Source: JAMXLO01 sp963696645
GTDB lineage: Bacteria; Pseudomonadota; Alphaproteobacteria; Acetobacterales; Acetobacteraceae
Direction: 5' to 3'
Length of the DNA stretch: 64,000 nt
Assembly (NCBI GenBank): GCA_963696645.1
Contig: CAVOKY010000005.1
Location: 682,001-746,000, forward strand
Position numbers and translations under genes: made by a program. Of this stretch, positions 16,959 to 26,801 are shown one piece after another (position 1 is the stretch's first letter; every line of letters starts with the position of its first letter). Under the pieces are notes generated by a model. The model had not been told where the DNA came from, did not search any database, and was given only the letters and a program-made list of their open reading frames with translations.

Positions 16959-17291
16959 ATGGCATTATACATGTACCAAGCGGCCTACACTGCGGAATCC
17001 TGGGCCGCCCAGCTTAAGAATCCGCAAAATCGTGCCGAGTCAGTGGGACGCGCCGTGTGCAAGGCTGCCGGGGGGAAATTGGTCGGTGGCTGGTACTGTT
17101 TCGGCGAGTACGACCTGATGATCATCGCCGACATGCCGGATGCGGAAAGCATGGCGGCTGTCGCGCTGGCGATCGGAGCAGGCGGTGCGGTCAAGTCCGC
17201 CAAGACGACCGCACTGATGAGCGGCGCGGAAGGCGTGGCTGCCATGACGAAGGCCGCGTCGGTCGCCGGCGGCTACAAGCCTGCCCGTTAG
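16959..17291 (+). CDS. GYD domain protein
   Basis: A 110-aa protein. MYQAAYTAESWAAQLKNP, GGWYCFGEYDLMIIADMPD and KSAKTTALMS match the GYD domain (named for the Gly-Tyr-Asp-like stretch, here GEYD), a small ferredoxin-like fold of unknown function. Preceded by a GGAGGCAACAA ribosome-binding site. Stands alone between the divergent rlmI and the convergent hemA remnant. Confidence 0.75.
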   Translation: MALYMYQAAYTAESWAAQLKNPQNRAESVGRAVCKAAGGKLVGGWYCFGEYDLMIIADMPDAESMAAVALAIGAGGAVKSAKTTALMSGAEGVAAMTKAASVAGGYKPAR

Positions 17292-17357
17292 ACAGTTCGC
17301 GTGACCGATGGCGCCGGGGTGGTGGCAGATACCGCCACCTCGGTGCAGCCAGGCCCG

Positions 17358-18534
17358 TCAGGCCGCCGCGCGCCGCTCCGCCCCGAGAATAGCCCCAAGC
17401 GCTTCCACCAGCCGATCCATCATCGCATCGGTGTGCAGCGGAGTCGGCGTGAGGCGCAGGCGTTCCTCGCCGCGCGGCACCGTGGGGTAGTTGATCGGCG
17501 TCGCATACATGCCGAACTCGTCGAGCAGGCGCTGGCTCACGTCGCGTGCACAGTGCGGCATCGCCGATGTGCAGCGGCACGATGTGGCTGGTCGACCGCA
17601 GCACCGGCAGCCCCGCCGCGGTCAAGCCGCCGCTTCAGGGTGTCGGCGCGCTCGAACAGCTGCGCACGCCGTCCGCGCATCGCCGCGAACATGCCGCACG
17701 CTGGCCAGCGCCGCGGCGGCGATCATCGGCGGCAGCGAGGTGGTGAAGATGAAGCCGGGGGCGCACGGAGCGGATGTAGTCGACCACGCGACGCGTCGCC
17801 GGCGATGTAGCCGCCATGGCAGCCGAACGCCTTGGCCAGCGTTCCCTCGATGATGTCGATCCGCGCCGCGACACCGTCGCGTTCCGCCACGCCGCGCGCC
17901 GGACGGCCCGTACATGCCGACCGCGTGCACCTCGTCGAGATAGGTCATGGCGCCGTAGCGCGCTCGCCAGGTCGCAGATCGCGCCGATCGGCGCGATGTC
18001 GGCATCCATCGAATAGACCGACTCGAACGCGATCAGCTTCGGCGCCGCGGCCGGCGCCGCGCGCAGCAGTTCCTCGAGATGCGCCAGGTCGTTGTGGCGG
18101 AAGATGTGGCAGGTCGCCCTGGAGCCCTTGATGCCGGCGATCATCGAGGCGTGGTTCTTCGCGTCGGAGAACACCTGCCAGTCAGGCAGCGAATTCAGGA
18201 TGGTGGACAGCGCCGCCTGGTTGGACACGAAGCCCGAGGTGAACAGCAGCGCCGCGGCCTTGCCGTGCAGATCTGCCAGTTCCGCCTCCAGCGCGTCATG
18301 CGCCGGGCTGGTGCCGCTGATGTTGCGCGTGCCGCCGGCGCCGGCGCCCATCTCGCGTGCCGCGGCGCAGGCGGCCTCGATCACGACCGGATGGCCGCCC
18401 ATGCCGAGATAGTCGTTGGACGACCACACCAGGACCTCGCTGCCGTCCGGGCGGCGATACAGCGGAAAGCGGTCGGCCTGCTTTTGCAGGGGCGTGAAGC
18501 GGCGGTAGCGACCCTGAGCCTCGATGGAGGCCAA
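17358..18534 (-). pseudogene. hemA: 5-aminolevulinate synthase, multiply frameshifted
   Basis: Clear ALA synthase blocks appear in order but in different frames: DGSEVLVWSSNDYLGMGGHP, GAGAGGTRNISGT, FSDAKNHASMIAGI, FESVYSMDADIAPI in the first frame; MTYLDEVHAVGMYGPSG and FIFTTSLPPMIAA in a second; the AKAF-GCHGGYIAGD region around the PLP lysine in a third; and FGMYATPINYPTVPRGEERL, LRLTPTPLHTDAMM near the end. At least four indels are needed. The enzyme condenses glycine and succinyl-CoA in alphaproteobacterial haem synthesis. It is either a decayed second copy or a badly sequenced functional gene; the upstream start is not certain. Confidence 0.8.
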
Positions 18535-18698
18535 GGCCTGCGCGGCAATGGGCGTGGAACGGGTGCATTCTGCGCGGGGCCTCCAGGTGAGGACGGCGTT
18601 ACCTTATCGCCTATGGACGCTGGCTCAAATCCGTACAATCCCTGACAAGTCGTTAATATTGCTTCACGCCCGTCCCGCCTGCCGGAATGGCCCGTCAT

Positions 18699-19103
18699 TC
18701 AATGAACATACACGCGAATCTCGCGCGTCAGGCCGGCCGCTTCTGTCCGCAGGCCGAGATGGACCCGGCTTGGCGGCACGCCTTCCGCGAGGATGGCGCT
18801 CATCACGTCCACCGCGTCGTGCTGCGCCAGGGCCGCGTCACTGCCGGCCGGCAGCATCGCAATCACGTCATACTGTACGCCAGGCGCGCGCTGTTCGGCT
18901 TCGCGGACGGCATAGCTCAGCACGTCATGGTAGCTCGGACTGGGCGTGGCATAGCCGATGACCAGCAGAGGCGTGCGTGGATCGACCTTCGGCGTGGCCG
19001 GCACCAGCGACTTGGCCTCCGGCGAAGGCGCGAACGTCGTCTGATCCACCAGCTTGCAGCCGGCCAGCGCCACCGCCACCAGCAAAACCCGCACTGCTCT
19101 CAT
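18699..19103 (-). CDS. Small putative lipoprotein
   Basis: A 134-aa protein starting MRAVRVLLVAVALAGC: a signal peptide ending in a lipobox (LAGC), so Cys16 is likely lipidated. The mature part (TPLLVIGYATPSPSYHDVL, then an NVVSAI-like helix and LGLRTEAAGL) has no family that I recognise with confidence, though the repeated beta-strand/alpha pattern resembles periplasmic OmpA-like or SPOR-like secretion accessory proteins. An alternative upstream Met at 19112 adds three residues. Confidence 0.6.
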   Translation of the reverse strand: MRAVRVLLVAVALAGCKLVDQTTFAPSPEAKSLVPATPKVDPRTPLLVIGYATPSPSYHDVLSYAVREAEQRAPGVQYDVIAMLPAGSDAALAQHDAVDVMSAILAEGVPPSRVHLGLRTEAAGLTREIRVYVH

Positions 19104-19220
19104 GCCGACCACTGACCCCTGTCCTCGGACTTTGACCCGAGGAATTGACCCCTGGCTCCTGTCTTGCAGCTAGCCGCCCGGCGGGCAAGATGCGCCACTG
19201 CAGCCCAGGGGACTCTCCAC

Positions 19221-20469
19221 ATGACGGTCCAGACCAATCAGCGCATCGATGGCAAGCGGCTGTGGGACAGCCTGATGGCGATGGCGGAGATCGGCGCCAC
19301 GCCGAAGGGCGGCGTGCGGCGGTTGACCCTGACCGATGTGGACAAGCGCGGCCGCGACCGGTTCCGCGCCGAATGCGAGGCGGCGGGGCTGACCGTGCGG
19401 GTGGACGAGATCGGCAACATGTTCGCCCGCCGCGCCGGTCGCGATCCGGGGCGGCTGCCGGTGCTGTTCGGCAGCCATCTCGACAGCCAGCCGAGCGGGG
19501 GAAAATTCGACGGCGCGCTGGGCGTGCTGGCCGGCCTGGAGGTGATGCACTCGCTGAACGACCTCGGCATCGTCACCGAGGCGCCGCTGGAACTGGTGAA
19601 CTGGACCGACGAGGAGGGCAGCCGGTTCGGCCATTCGCTGATGGGGTCGGGCGTCTGGGCCGGCGTGTTCCCGCTCGAGAAGGCCTATGCGTTCGAGCGA
19701 TCTGGACGGCGTAACGGTACGAACCGCGCTGGACGGGATCGGCTACCGCGGGGAGGGCAGGGCGGCGGCATTCCCGGCGGATGCCTACTTCGAGCTGCAT
19801 ATCGAGCAGGGACCGATCCTGGAGAACGAGGCAAAGCAGATCGGTATCGTCACCGGCGCACAGGCGATGGTGTGGTATGACGCGGTCGCGACCGGCCAGG
19901 ACTCGCACGCCGGCACCACGCCGCCGTCCGCGCGCAAGGACGCGCTGGTATGCGCCGCGCGGATCATCGACCTGGTGGACCGCATGATGCGCGCGCGTGG
20001 CGAGGACGGACGCGGCACGGTGGGCCAGCTCGTGGTCTCGCCCAACAGCCGCAACGTGGTCCCCGGCGAGGTGCGCTTCTCCGTCGAGTTCCGCCACCCC
20101 GATGCGGCCGAGGTGGACCGGCTGGATGCGCAGTTCCCGCGCGAGGCCGGCTTCATCGCGCGCGATTGTGGCGTGAAGCTGGAGCTGACGCAGTTGTTCA
20201 AGCTGCCGGCGCAGCCGTTCGATCCGGCGTGCGTCGAGTTGGTGCGGCAGGGGGCGGCGAAGCTGGGCTACACCGCACGGGAGATCGTCTCCGGCGCAGG
20301 GCACGATGCAGTGTATGTCGCGCGGCATGTGCCGACGGCGATGATCTTCACGCCGTGCAAGGACGGGCTGAGCCACAACGAGGCGGAAAGCATCCAGCCG
20401 GAGGAAGCCGAAGCCGGCGCGCAGGTGTTGTTCGAGGCGGTGCTGGCGCGGGCCAACCGGGTGGTGTGA
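19221..20469 (+). pseudogene. M20 family amidohydrolase (hydantoinase/carbamoylase), one frameshift
   Basis: Reads as one enzyme with a single indel near 19700. The first part gives FGSHLDSQPSGGKFDGALG (metal-binding His and Asp) and WTDEEGSRFG (Glu-Glu); the second frame continues DLDGVTVRTALDGIGY, ELHIEQGPILE, GQDSHAGTTPP, GQLVVSPNSRNVVPGEVRFS and SGAGHDAVYVA, ending with the last metal-site His in GLSHNEAE. This is the N-carbamoyl-L-amino-acid hydrolase, allantoate amidohydrolase and beta-ureidopropionase group. The frame on each side is fully conserved, so a sequencing indel is as likely as a real break. Confidence 0.8.
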
Positions 20470-20550
20470 GCGGGTCGACCATAGCCGTGCGTGGAACCCC
20501 AGATGGTCTCGCGACTTCGTACGTCAGGACTTCTGTGATATTGGTCGGAC

Positions 20551-20799
20551 ATGGATACAACGCCACGCAATGCGGGTCACGGCCATAGTGCCGGCCTCAC
20601 TACGCCGATCGCAGAGCTTGAGCGGGTGCGCGTGACTCGCAACGTGCAGACCGATGGCTTCAGTCTTGCCAAGAACACGCGGGGAACCGTTGTCGCGGTA
20701 TATGACCGCGGTGCAGCCTATGCCGTCGAGATTGCCGATCTGCCGGGTGGCCCGGAGGTCGTTACACTACGGGCTGACCAGATCGAACGAACGCGCTGA
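20551..20799 (+). CDS. DUF4926-like small protein
   Basis: An 82-aa protein with ELERVRVTRNV, KNTRGTVVAVYDRGAAYAVEI and VVTLRADQIE. This is the compact SH3-like beta pattern of DUF4926 proteins. It is followed 11 nt later by a DUF6883-like gene, a pairing often seen in accessory regions and suggestive of a toxin-antitoxin-like or immunity module. Function unknown. Confidence 0.6.
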   Translation: MDTTPRNAGHGHSAGLTTPIAELERVRVTRNVQTDGFSLAKNTRGTVVAVYDRGAAYAVEIADLPGGPEVVTLRADQIERTR

Positions 20800-20810
20800 G
20801 ATCGAATGGC

Positions 20811-21155
20811 ATGGCGCTTGGCGCGGCGCAACGCCTGCCGAACGCAGAACGCGCCCTCGTCGAAGAGCGCCGCGTCCGTGAATACCTGCTCAACGTGCAA
20901 CATGAGAGCGGGGGCCCGAAGGCAAGGTTCTTTATCGCTCACGGATTCGCGTCGGATACTTGGGAATCGCTGCGAGCCAGCCTGATCATCCACGGCAGTG
21001 AGAATACGGTAACCAGAATGGTCCAGACTCAGTGGGGCAAACGCTACACGATCGAGTGCAATTGCCCTACGCCGGACGGGCACAACCCGTGCATCCGTAC
21101 CGTCTGGCAAATGGACGACGGCGTGCCACGCCTCCTGACTGCAATACCGTTGTAA
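20811..21155 (+). CDS. DUF6883-like small protein
   Basis: A 114-aa protein; LPNAERALVEERRVREYLLN, HGFASDTWESLRASL, and KRYTIECNCPTPDGHNPCIRT, RTVWQMDD are the recognisable DUF6883 features. The true start may be slightly downstream of the first ATG. It is the partner of the DUF4926-like gene. No catalytic motif is obvious. Confidence 0.6.
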   Translation: MALGAAQRLPNAERALVEERRVREYLLNVQHESGGPKARFFIAHGFASDTWESLRASLIIHGSENTVTRMVQTQWGKRYTIECNCPTPDGHNPCIRTVWQMDDGVPRLLTAIPL

Positions 21156-21179
21156 ACCTCACACCCCCCGCGGCGTCAC

Positions 21180-21502
21180 TCATGGCGGCCGCCGGTAGAG
21201 CACGACGCCATCGCGCGCCACATCGTGGCTGAGGCTGTTCGGGTCGTGTCGCTTCGCCGCGAACACGCAGCGACGACAAGCGACGGCGTGTATCGACAAC
21301 TTTGCCGATGCGGCTCGGCCCGGAGCTGTGGCCGGGCTATTCCCGGCGGCGCATCGTCAGGCAGAACGACGAAAAGGTCCCAGTCGCTGGCATCGTCATC
21401 ATCGCCACGGGCGCGACTGCCGAACAGCAGCACGGCTTCCGGTTGCACCAGAGCAACAATGGCCGCTACCGCCGAATGAGGACGCGGATTCAGGCTCGTC
21501 AT
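21180..21502 (-). pseudogene. MNT-type nucleotidyltransferase, frameshifted
   Basis: Starts MTSLNPRPHSAVAAIV and contains the minimal nucleotidyltransferase signature VLLFGSRARGDDDDASDWDL (GSRARG...DxD). Mid-gene the frame breaks; the correct continuation FAAKRHDPNSLSHDVARDG, then VVLYRRPP and a stop at 21180, is visible in another frame. Such proteins are usually antitoxins paired with HEPN toxins, often AMPylating the toxin. No HEPN gene is adjacent, unless it lies in the unclear stretch at 21503-21749. Confidence 0.65.
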
Positions 21503-21749
21503 GACCCTGTCGACTGATTGCATTCGGGCGAATTGGTGCATCCACGGGGAGGCGTCCGCAAGTGGGACTGCCGCGTCCGGACAGGCAGGTGGCTGGGGGG
21601 AGCCCGGGCATGGCGGGCCACCAACAATGTCATCGCGGCGGTAAGCAGCAACGCGTCAGGCCGAAATGAGAACTGCTTGCGCAAAACCCCTGGGGTTGCC
21701 CACGACGCGGCCTTGCTCCTAATAGCGCCAGCCGGACCCAGGAGACACC

Positions 21750-23786
21750 ATGGCCGCCACTGCCGAACTCGCCACCGAAAATCCCGCCCTGGCAAAGCAG
21801 GCGGAAATCCTCGCCCGACCGCATACCCAGGCATGGCAAATGGCCAACGCCATCCGCGCCCTGTCGATCGACGCAGTCGAGGCGGCAAAATCCGGCCATC
21901 CCGGCATGCCGATGGGCATAGCCGACGTCGCCACCGCCCTTTGGACGCGCTTTCACAAGTTCGACGCCGCCGATCCGCGCTGGCCGGATCGCGACCGCTT
22001 CGTGCTGTCCGCCGGCCACGGCTCGATGCTGCTGTACTCATTGCTGTACCTCACGGGCCACGAGGGCATTGGCATTCCTGAGATCAAGCGGTTCCGGCAG
22101 CTTCACTCGCCGGCCGCCGGCCACCCCGAATACGGCGCCAACCCCGGCATCGAGATCACCACCGGCCCGCTCGGCCAGGGTTTCGGCACCGCGGTCGGCA
22201 TGGCGTTGGCCGAACGCCTGCTTGCGGCGCGGTTCGGCCGCTCGCTGGTGGACCACCGCACCTGGGTGATTGCCTCCGACGGCGACATGATGGAGGGCAT
22301 CAGCCACGAGGCCGCCGCCATCGCCGGCCACCTGTGCCTGTCGAAACTGACCGTGCTGTACGACGACAACCACGTCTCGATCGATGGCGACACCGAGCTG
22401 TCGTATTCCGACGATGTCGTGAAGCGCTTCGCGGCCTATGGCTGGGCGGCCAAGCGGATCGACGGCCATGATCCGCAGCAGATCAACGCGGCCTTGTCCT
22501 TCGCGGTGCGGTCGAAGAAGCCGACGCTGATCGCCTGCCGGACCATCATTGGCCTCGGCGCGCCCACCAAGGCCGGCACCTCCGCCACCCACGGCTCGCC
22601 TCTCGGCAGCCAGGAGGCGGCCGGCGCCAAGGCGGCACTCGGGTGGCATGAACCGCCGTTCACCGTGCCCGACGAATTACTGGAGCGCTGGCGTGCCGCC
22701 GGCAGTCGCGGTGCCGTGGCTCGCCGAGCCTGGTTGAAGCGGTTGGCCCACAACACGATGCGCGCCGAATTCGAGCGCGTGATGGCGGGCAAGCTGCCGG
22801 ACAACTGGCACGAAGTCCTTGCCGCGTTGAAGCAGGAGATCGCCGATACGAAGCCGAAGCTGGCAACCCGGCAGTCCAGCCTGAAGACGCTGGAGGCGCT
22901 GGTGCCGGCAACGCCGGAACTGATCGGCGGGTCCGCTGACCTCACACCGTCCAACCTGACGTTCGTCAAGGGCATGGGCACGGTGAGCGCCGGCAACTTC
23001 GCCGGCCGCTATATCCATTATGGTATCCGCGAGCACGGCATGGCCGCCGCCGCCAACGGCATGGCGCTGCATGGCGGCCTGATCCCGTACGACAGCACGT
23101 TCTTCGTGTTCACCGACTACATGCGGCCGGCCATCCGCATCGGCGCACTTACCCGCGCCCACGTGATCCACGTCCTGACGCACGACTCCATCGGCCTCGG
23201 CGAGGACGGGCCGACGCACCAGCCGGTCGAACACCTCGCCAGCCTGCGCGCCATGCCGCATCTGCACGTCTACCGTCCGGCCGATGCGATGGAGACAGCG
23301 GAGTGCTGGGAACTGGCGATCCGCCGCCACGACGGGCCAAGCCTGCTGGTCCTGACCCGCCAGGCGCTGCCGACGATGCGCACCGAATTTGCCGAGAATC
23401 TTTGCGCCCGTGGCGGCTACGTCCTGGCAGAAGCGGATGGCCCGCGCGCGGCGACCGTGATCGCTACCGGGTCGGAGGTATCGATCGCCATGACGGCCCG
23501 TGAGAGCCTGGCCGCCGAAGGCATCAGCGTCGCCGTGGTTTCACTTCCCTGTTGGGAGTTGTTCTCCCAGCAGGATGAAGCCTATCGTATGCAGGTGCTG
23601 GGTGGCGCCCCGCGCGTCGGCATCGAGGCCGCCGGCGGCTTCGGCTGGGAGCGCTGGCTCGGCAATGACGGGATTTTCATCGGCATGACGGACTTTGGAG
23701 CGTCGGCGCCTTATGAAGATCTTTACAAATACTTCGGTATCACCTCCGAGGCCGTCGTCGCGGCGGTGCGCAAGCGTATTGGCTGA
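21750..23786 (+). CDS. tkt: Transketolase
   Basis: A 678-aa thiamine-diphosphate enzyme. ANAIRALSIDAVEAAKSGHP, LSAGHGSMLLYSLLYL, TTGPLGQGFGTAVGMA, the TPP/Mg motif SDGDMMEGISHEAA with VLYDDN, and DGPTHQPVEHLASLRA in the central domain are all present. It transfers two-carbon ketol units in the pentose phosphate and Calvin cycles. A 25-residue N-terminal extension precedes the usual start region. It heads a tkt-gap-(element)-pgk cluster, a layout typical of alphaproteobacterial central carbon operons. Confidence 0.95.
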   Translation: MAATAELATENPALAKQAEILARPHTQAWQMANAIRALSIDAVEAAKSGHPGMPMGIADVATALWTRFHKFDAADPRWPDRDRFVLSAGHGSMLLYSLLYLTGHEGIGIPEIKRFRQLHSPAAGHPEYGANPGIEITTGPLGQGFGTAVGMALAERLLAARFGRSLVDHRTWVIASDGDMMEGISHEAAAIAGHLCLSKLTVLYDDNHVSIDGDTELSYSDDVVKRFAAYGWAAKRIDGHDPQQINAALSFAVRSKKPTLIACRTIIGLGAPTKAGTSATHGSPLGSQEAAGAKAALGWHEPPFTVPDELLERWRAAGSRGAVARRAWLKRLAHNTMRAEFERVMAGKLPDNWHEVLAALKQEIADTKPKLATRQSSLKTLEALVPATPELIGGSADLTPSNLTFVKGMGTVSAGNFAGRYIHYGIREHGMAAAANGMALHGGLIPYDSTFFVFTDYMRPAIRIGALTRAHVIHVLTHDSIGLGEDGPTHQPVEHLASLRAMPHLHVYRPADAMETAECWELAIRRHDGPSLLVLTRQALPTMRTEFAENLCARGGYVLAEADGPRAATVIATGSEVSIAMTARESLAAEGISVAVVSLPCWELFSQQDEAYRMQVLGGAPRVGIEAAGGFGWERWLGNDGIFIGMTDFGASAPYEDLYKYFGITSEAVVAAVRKRIG

Positions 23787-23869
23787 GATGGCCGGCGGTT
23801 GATTAAGGTCAATGCGCGTGCTGCCATCCCGGGCGAGGAACGCCATGAGAGCAAAGAAAGGACACTGAA

Positions 23870-24883
23870 ATGGCCGTGAAGGTCGCCATCAATGGATTTG
23901 GCCGCATCGGGCGCCTCGTGCTGCGCGCGATGATCGAGAGTGGGCGCGACGATCTGGTGCCGGTCGCGATCAACGACCTCGGCAGCACGGAGGCAAATGC
24001 GCACCTGTTCCACTACGACAGTGTGCACGGCCGCTTCCCCGGCCAGCTCGAGGTGTCGGGGAACAACATCACCATCCGCCACGGCGGGCGCGTGTGGGGG
24101 CCGATCAAGGTGTCGGCTGAACGCGATCCGACCAAGGTGCCCTACCAGGGCGTCGATGTCGCGCTGGAGTGCACCGGCATCTTCACCAGCAAGGACAAGG
24201 CCTCGGCGTTGATCCAGGCGGGCGCGCGGAAGGTGCTGATCTCGGCGCCGGGAGATGGCGTGGACGCCACCGTGGTCTATGGCGTGAACCACAAGATCAT
24301 CACCAAGGCGATGACGGTGATCTCGAATGCCTCGTGCACCACGAACTGCCTGGCGCCGATGGCCAAGGTGCTGCACGACGCGTTCATCATCGAGCGCGGC
24401 TACATGGTCACCATCCACGCCTACACCGGCGACCAGAACACGGTCGACACGCTGCACAAGGATCTGCACCGCGCGCGGGCCGCGGCGGTATCGGCGATAC
24501 CCACCTCGACCGGCGCGGCGCGTGCGGTCGGGCTCGTGTTGCCGGAGCTGAAGGGCAAGCTGGACGGCACCGCGATCCGCATCCCGACGCCGAACGTGTC
24601 TCTGGTGTCGCTCGATGTGAACCTGAAGAAACCGGCGACCAAGGATCAGGTGAACGCGGCGATGCAGGACGCCTCGAAGGGCGAGCTGCGGGGGATCCTG
24701 GACTACAACACCGAACCGCTGGTCAGCATCGACTTCAACCACTCCCCGGCGTCGTGCACGTTCGACGCGACGCAGACTGCCGTGGTGGATGGCGCGCTGG
24801 TCCGGGTGATGGGCTGGTACGACAACGAGTGGGGCTTCTCGAACCGGATGTCCGACACGGCGGCACTGTTCGGCAGTTTATAA
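23870..24883 (+). CDS. gap: Glyceraldehyde-3-phosphate dehydrogenase
   Basis: A 337-aa enzyme with NAD-binding INGFGRIGRLVLR at the N terminus, catalytic Cys in SNASCTTNCLAP, and YTGDQNTVDTLHKDLHRARA, GAARAVGLVLPEL and WYDNEWGFSNRM at the C terminus. Full length. It lies 83 bp after tkt, with a ribosome-binding site in AAAGAAAGGACACTGAA. The next gene of the pathway (pgk) is displaced by 3.5 kb by mobile-element copy 3. Confidence 0.96.
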   Translation: MAVKVAINGFGRIGRLVLRAMIESGRDDLVPVAINDLGSTEANAHLFHYDSVHGRFPGQLEVSGNNITIRHGGRVWGPIKVSAERDPTKVPYQGVDVALECTGIFTSKDKASALIQAGARKVLISAPGDGVDATVVYGVNHKIITKAMTVISNASCTTNCLAPMAKVLHDAFIIERGYMVTIHAYTGDQNTVDTLHKDLHRARAAAVSAIPTSTGAARAVGLVLPELKGKLDGTAIRIPTPNVSLVSLDVNLKKPATKDQVNAAMQDASKGELRGILDYNTEPLVSIDFNHSPASCTFDATQTAVVDGALVRVMGWYDNEWGFSNRMSDTAALFGSL

Positions 24884-24888
24884 TCCTC

Positions 24889-24911
24889 CCCCCTCCCCTT
24901 GTGGGAGGGGG
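24889..24911. terminator. Hairpin after gap, part of the target region of element copy 3
   Basis: CCCCCTCCC pairs with GGGAGGGGG around CTTGT. Directly after it come TTAGG and the element. The opposite flank resumes GGGAGGGG at 28375, so the original site was a longer G-rich palindromic repeat with GTTAGG in it. May act as a terminator or processing hairpin of gap. Confidence 0.5.
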
Positions 24912-24954
24912 TTAGGCGCTTAAGGGCGAAGCCCGACAAAAAATTTGTCGATGG

Positions 24955-26586
24955 TCAGGCAGCGATGCCGAGTTCGCGAAAGACGCCGTTCATGGCGAGT
25001 CGCAGGTCCTGGTAGTGGCGATCGATGGCGCGCGGGTTTTGTCCTCCTCGGGTGGGGCTGATGTCTTGAGCGGCCGCGAGGAGTGGCTTGAGGGCTTTCT
25101 CTCGGAGCACGAGTAGGGCCGTGATAGCGCGCAGACCGGACGGCATCGCCTCGTAGCGACGCGTCGCGCCGATCCGCTGGACGATCTGTTTGCCGCGGAG
25201 TTTCTTCAGATCATACGCGGCCTGGCGGGGGCCGTAGAGCGGTGCGCTGTGATTGCGGAACGCGCGGACCTGATCGGCCAGTGCCGAGGCGGTGAAGCCA
25301 TCAGCTGAGGCTGACAACGCGATGACAGCCTCAGCGACGTGACGCAGGCGCGGCTTGTTGAGATCGATTCCCCCGACCACGGTTTTACCAACCCGTGACG
25401 GCAACGGCAGACGCTCGAGCATCTCATCGCCGACGAAGCATTGATCGATGCAACTCAGCGCCTCCATGAATCGCTCGAGCATGCCCTTCAATCGGCGGAC
25501 GATTTCGGGGAAGTTATCCAGTAAGCGCCCGCAGCGGAACTCCCGGATATTGTGAGCTACAGCCTCAATGCGAAGTACGCGTTCGCCTTTTGAATAGATC
25601 TTCAACGCCAGCTTGCCGCAATGCAGCTTGAAGACCGTCAGATCATACGTAGGTCTCTCGACCGCGACTCCCCATTCGGCCGCCCGCATGTTGCGTGGAC
25701 GGTATTTCGGCCGGCCCTTGTCGCCGAGGATGGTCTTTATCGTCTTCAGGTCCAACGGCGCCCGGCTACGATCGATCAGGGCTTGGAAGACTTGCTCCAT
25801 GCGTCCGCCAACCAGGAATATCAGGTTTCGGCTGTACTCCATTTGATAGTTGGAGAAGTGATAACGGAACCCGCTGCGTTTCTGCTCCTCAAAGTCGAGC
25901 GCAAAGCACAAGCAGCAGCGGTAAATCCACCGCTCACAGACCTCACTCAATCGCCCTATAGCCCGTTGCTCGGACAAGGTCTCTGCGATCTTCGCGAAAC
26001 CGGACGTGTCACCGATGGCGGTGAAACAGTTGCCTTCCTTGGTGAACCCGATGCCCGCCTTGCGCGCCTGGCAGGCGACGTATTCATGGCCGTTCAAGAT
26101 CACCTGGGCAGGGAACGGTGGGTGCCCGCTGATCTTGATGGTGACATGCCCCCAATCACGGTCGAGAATATGAAACGAGTAGTGGTTCACATAAGGCTTC
26201 TTCCGCTCAAGGTGGTAATTCGACTCGACGTGCCACACCGGTGCCTGGGCTCGACCGACCAGGACCAGAAACAAGCCCTCGATCACCGCTGTCTTGGCCA
26301 GATAATCGTCGGCCACGTCATGCTTGCGCTCTCCTGCCACACAATCGATTACCGGGATGTCGTGCGCTTTGGCGTAGCCTCGCACGCGCCGGCTGAACCG
26401 GCCGGCCAACCGCATCAGATGGGCGTTGTCCAGAGTGTCGTCTGATCCAGTGAGCGCCCGCCACCACACGCGGAAACCACCAGGGCTATGACCCATCCCG
26501 AAGTAAGCGTTCAGAACGATGCGGTCCACGCAATCGTAGCTGCCGCTCAGCAGCTCTTGATAGAGCTCGCTCAGTCCGTCGGTCAT
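24955..26586 (-). CDS. Element protein B, 543 aa (copy 3)
   Basis: Identical in protein sequence to the copy 1 protein at 2214-3845, full length, with the same upstream hairpin pair. Functionally unassigned; see the copy 1 entry. Confidence 0.85.
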   Translation of the reverse strand: MTDGLSELYQELLSGSYDCVDRIVLNAYFGMGHSPGGFRVWWRALTGSDDTLDNAHLMRLAGRFSRRVRGYAKAHDIPVIDCVAGERKHDVADDYLAKTAVIEGLFLVLVGRAQAPVWHVESNYHLERKKPYVNHYSFHILDRDWGHVTIKISGHPPFPAQVILNGHEYVACQARKAGIGFTKEGNCFTAIGDTSGFAKIAETLSEQRAIGRLSEVCERWIYRCCLCFALDFEEQKRSGFRYHFSNYQMEYSRNLIFLVGGRMEQVFQALIDRSRAPLDLKTIKTILGDKGRPKYRPRNMRAAEWGVAVERPTYDLTVFKLHCGKLALKIYSKGERVLRIEAVAHNIREFRCGRLLDNFPEIVRRLKGMLERFMEALSCIDQCFVGDEMLERLPLPSRVGKTVVGGIDLNKPRLRHVAEAVIALSASADGFTASALADQVRAFRNHSAPLYGPRQAAYDLKKLRGKQIVQRIGATRRYEAMPSGLRAITALLVLREKALKPLLAAAQDISPTRGGQNPRAIDRHYQDLRLAMNGVFRELGIAA

Positions 26587-26801
26587 GGCCCGCTCCCTCG
26601 GCGTACTGCCGAACTCCGATGTCTATCCGAGACGAGCATACCGACTACCGACGGCACATTGGCCAGTGGCAAGGCATTTGACGCGGCGGAACTGCCCCGC
26701 AGGGGCCACTTTTCCACAGCCATGTCTGGGGAAAAGCGTAGTCCCTTACCACCCGACTCTTCTCGCGTCCTGCGTTGAATTGTATGCTCTGCGAAATCCC
26801 A

